This document shows positions 4,909 to 5,219 of a stretch of 5,219 nt of DNA, one piece after another. Position 1 is the first letter of the stretch; the number at the start of each line of letters is the position of its first letter. A program made the position numbers and the translations under genes. A model generated the notes under the pieces. The model saw only the letters and a program-made list of their open reading frames with translations, did not search any database and was not told where the DNA came from. The DNA is from Sedimenticola sp. (lineage in GTDB: Bacteria; Pseudomonadota; Gammaproteobacteria; Chromatiales; Chromatiaceae), in the NCBI GenBank assembly GCA_027038775.1, contig JALWGP010000067.1, positions 1-5,219 on the forward strand. The letters run 5' to 3'.

Positions 4909-5219
4909 CGTACCTCCACCACCAGCAGGGTGCGCCGCCCGCCGGGGGTCTGCACGCTCACCTCCTCGTCCAGTGCCCGTCCCAGCAGGGCTCGCGCCGT
5001 GGGGGAGTCCACGCTGACCCAGTTGCGCCCCGGGTCGAACTCGTCGGCGCCCACGATGCGGTAGACAGTGGTGTTGCCGGCCTCGTCCTCCAGTTCCACC
5101 CAGGCGCCGAAGAAGACGCGCTCGCGGTCGCGGGGCCGGCCTTCCACCACCTTCAGTTCGGGCAGGCGCTTCTGCAGGTAGCGGATGCGCCGGTCGAGTT
5201 CACGCAGCTGCTTCTTGCG
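4893..5219 (-). CDS. greB: Transcription elongation factor GreB, C-terminal part
   Basis: The right window edge cuts off the 5' end; 108 codons remain. The visible part starts in the second arm of the N-terminal coiled coil (KKQLRELDRRIRYLQKRL, aligned with KKRLREIDRRVRYL of E. coli GreB) and contains the whole C-terminal FKBP-like domain: VFFGAWVELEDEAG, YRIVGADEFDPGRNWVSVDSP and ARALLGRALDEEV. The FFGAWVE and VSVDSPTARALLG segments point to GreB rather than GreA. GreB enters the RNA polymerase secondary channel and stimulates cleavage of backtracked RNA; the acidic tip residues needed for this lie in the missing part. A GTG at 5148-5150 is internal, not the start. The gene converges on sco with a 16-base overlap and no terminator is visible between them. 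Confidence 0.95.
   Translation of the reverse strand, partial: RKKQLRELDRRIRYLQKRLPELKVVEGRPRDRERVFFGAWVELEDEAGNTTVYRIVGADEFDPGRNWVSVDSPTARALLGRALDEEVSVQTPGGRRTLLVVEVRYEAP

Overview
The window looks like the chromosome of a high-GC gammaproteobacterium. The MutY and YggX homologues closely resemble the E. coli proteins, mutY and yggX overlap in the same order as in E. coli, and a 3'-truncated view of greB and a Sco/PCuAC copper pair are also present. The genus cannot be fixed from this sequence. A Chromatiales/Ectothiorhodospiraceae-like bacterium is only a guess.

Layout, left to right. Positions 1-1016 hold minus-strand genes: an NADP-type short-chain dehydrogenase (261-1016), a hairpin just after its stop, a 49-residue single-span membrane protein with a GTG start and a strong Shine-Dalgarno (37-186), and perhaps the first codons of another gene running off the left edge. 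Positions about 1017-2191 are accessory DNA. They contain a fossil of the C-terminus of an ISL3-type transposase (+ strand, about 1158-1247) and a complete minus-strand type II toxin-antitoxin module (toxin 1636-1938, CopG-type antitoxin 1267-1617). A perfect palindrome overlaps the module's likely promoter. This block ends about 250 bp from the 3' end of tRNA-Phe(GAA) (2192-2267), which has its own recognisable promoter and intrinsic terminator.

Beyond it is core DNA. The mutY-yggX operon (minus, ATGA overlap) combines repair of oxidised-guanine mispairs with protection of iron-sulphur proteins, and MutY is itself a [4Fe-4S] enzyme. An AT-richer divergent intergenic region with two dyads (3679-3823) separates it from a plus-strand pair: a periplasmic PCuAC copper chaperone with a Met/His-repeat tail, and a Sco/SenC thioredoxin-fold protein, coupled by TGATG. 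Together these two would deliver copper to, and reduce, the CuA (or related) site of a respiratory cytochrome oxidase. The sco gene ends inside the 3' end of a convergent greB, which is cut by the right edge.

The window is mostly well-understood biology. The points most worth a second look are the TA module with its operator architecture and misleading database naming, the transposase fossil beside it, the copper-binding tail of PCuAC, and several start-codon corrections. I did not find convincing evidence of a wholly new system.
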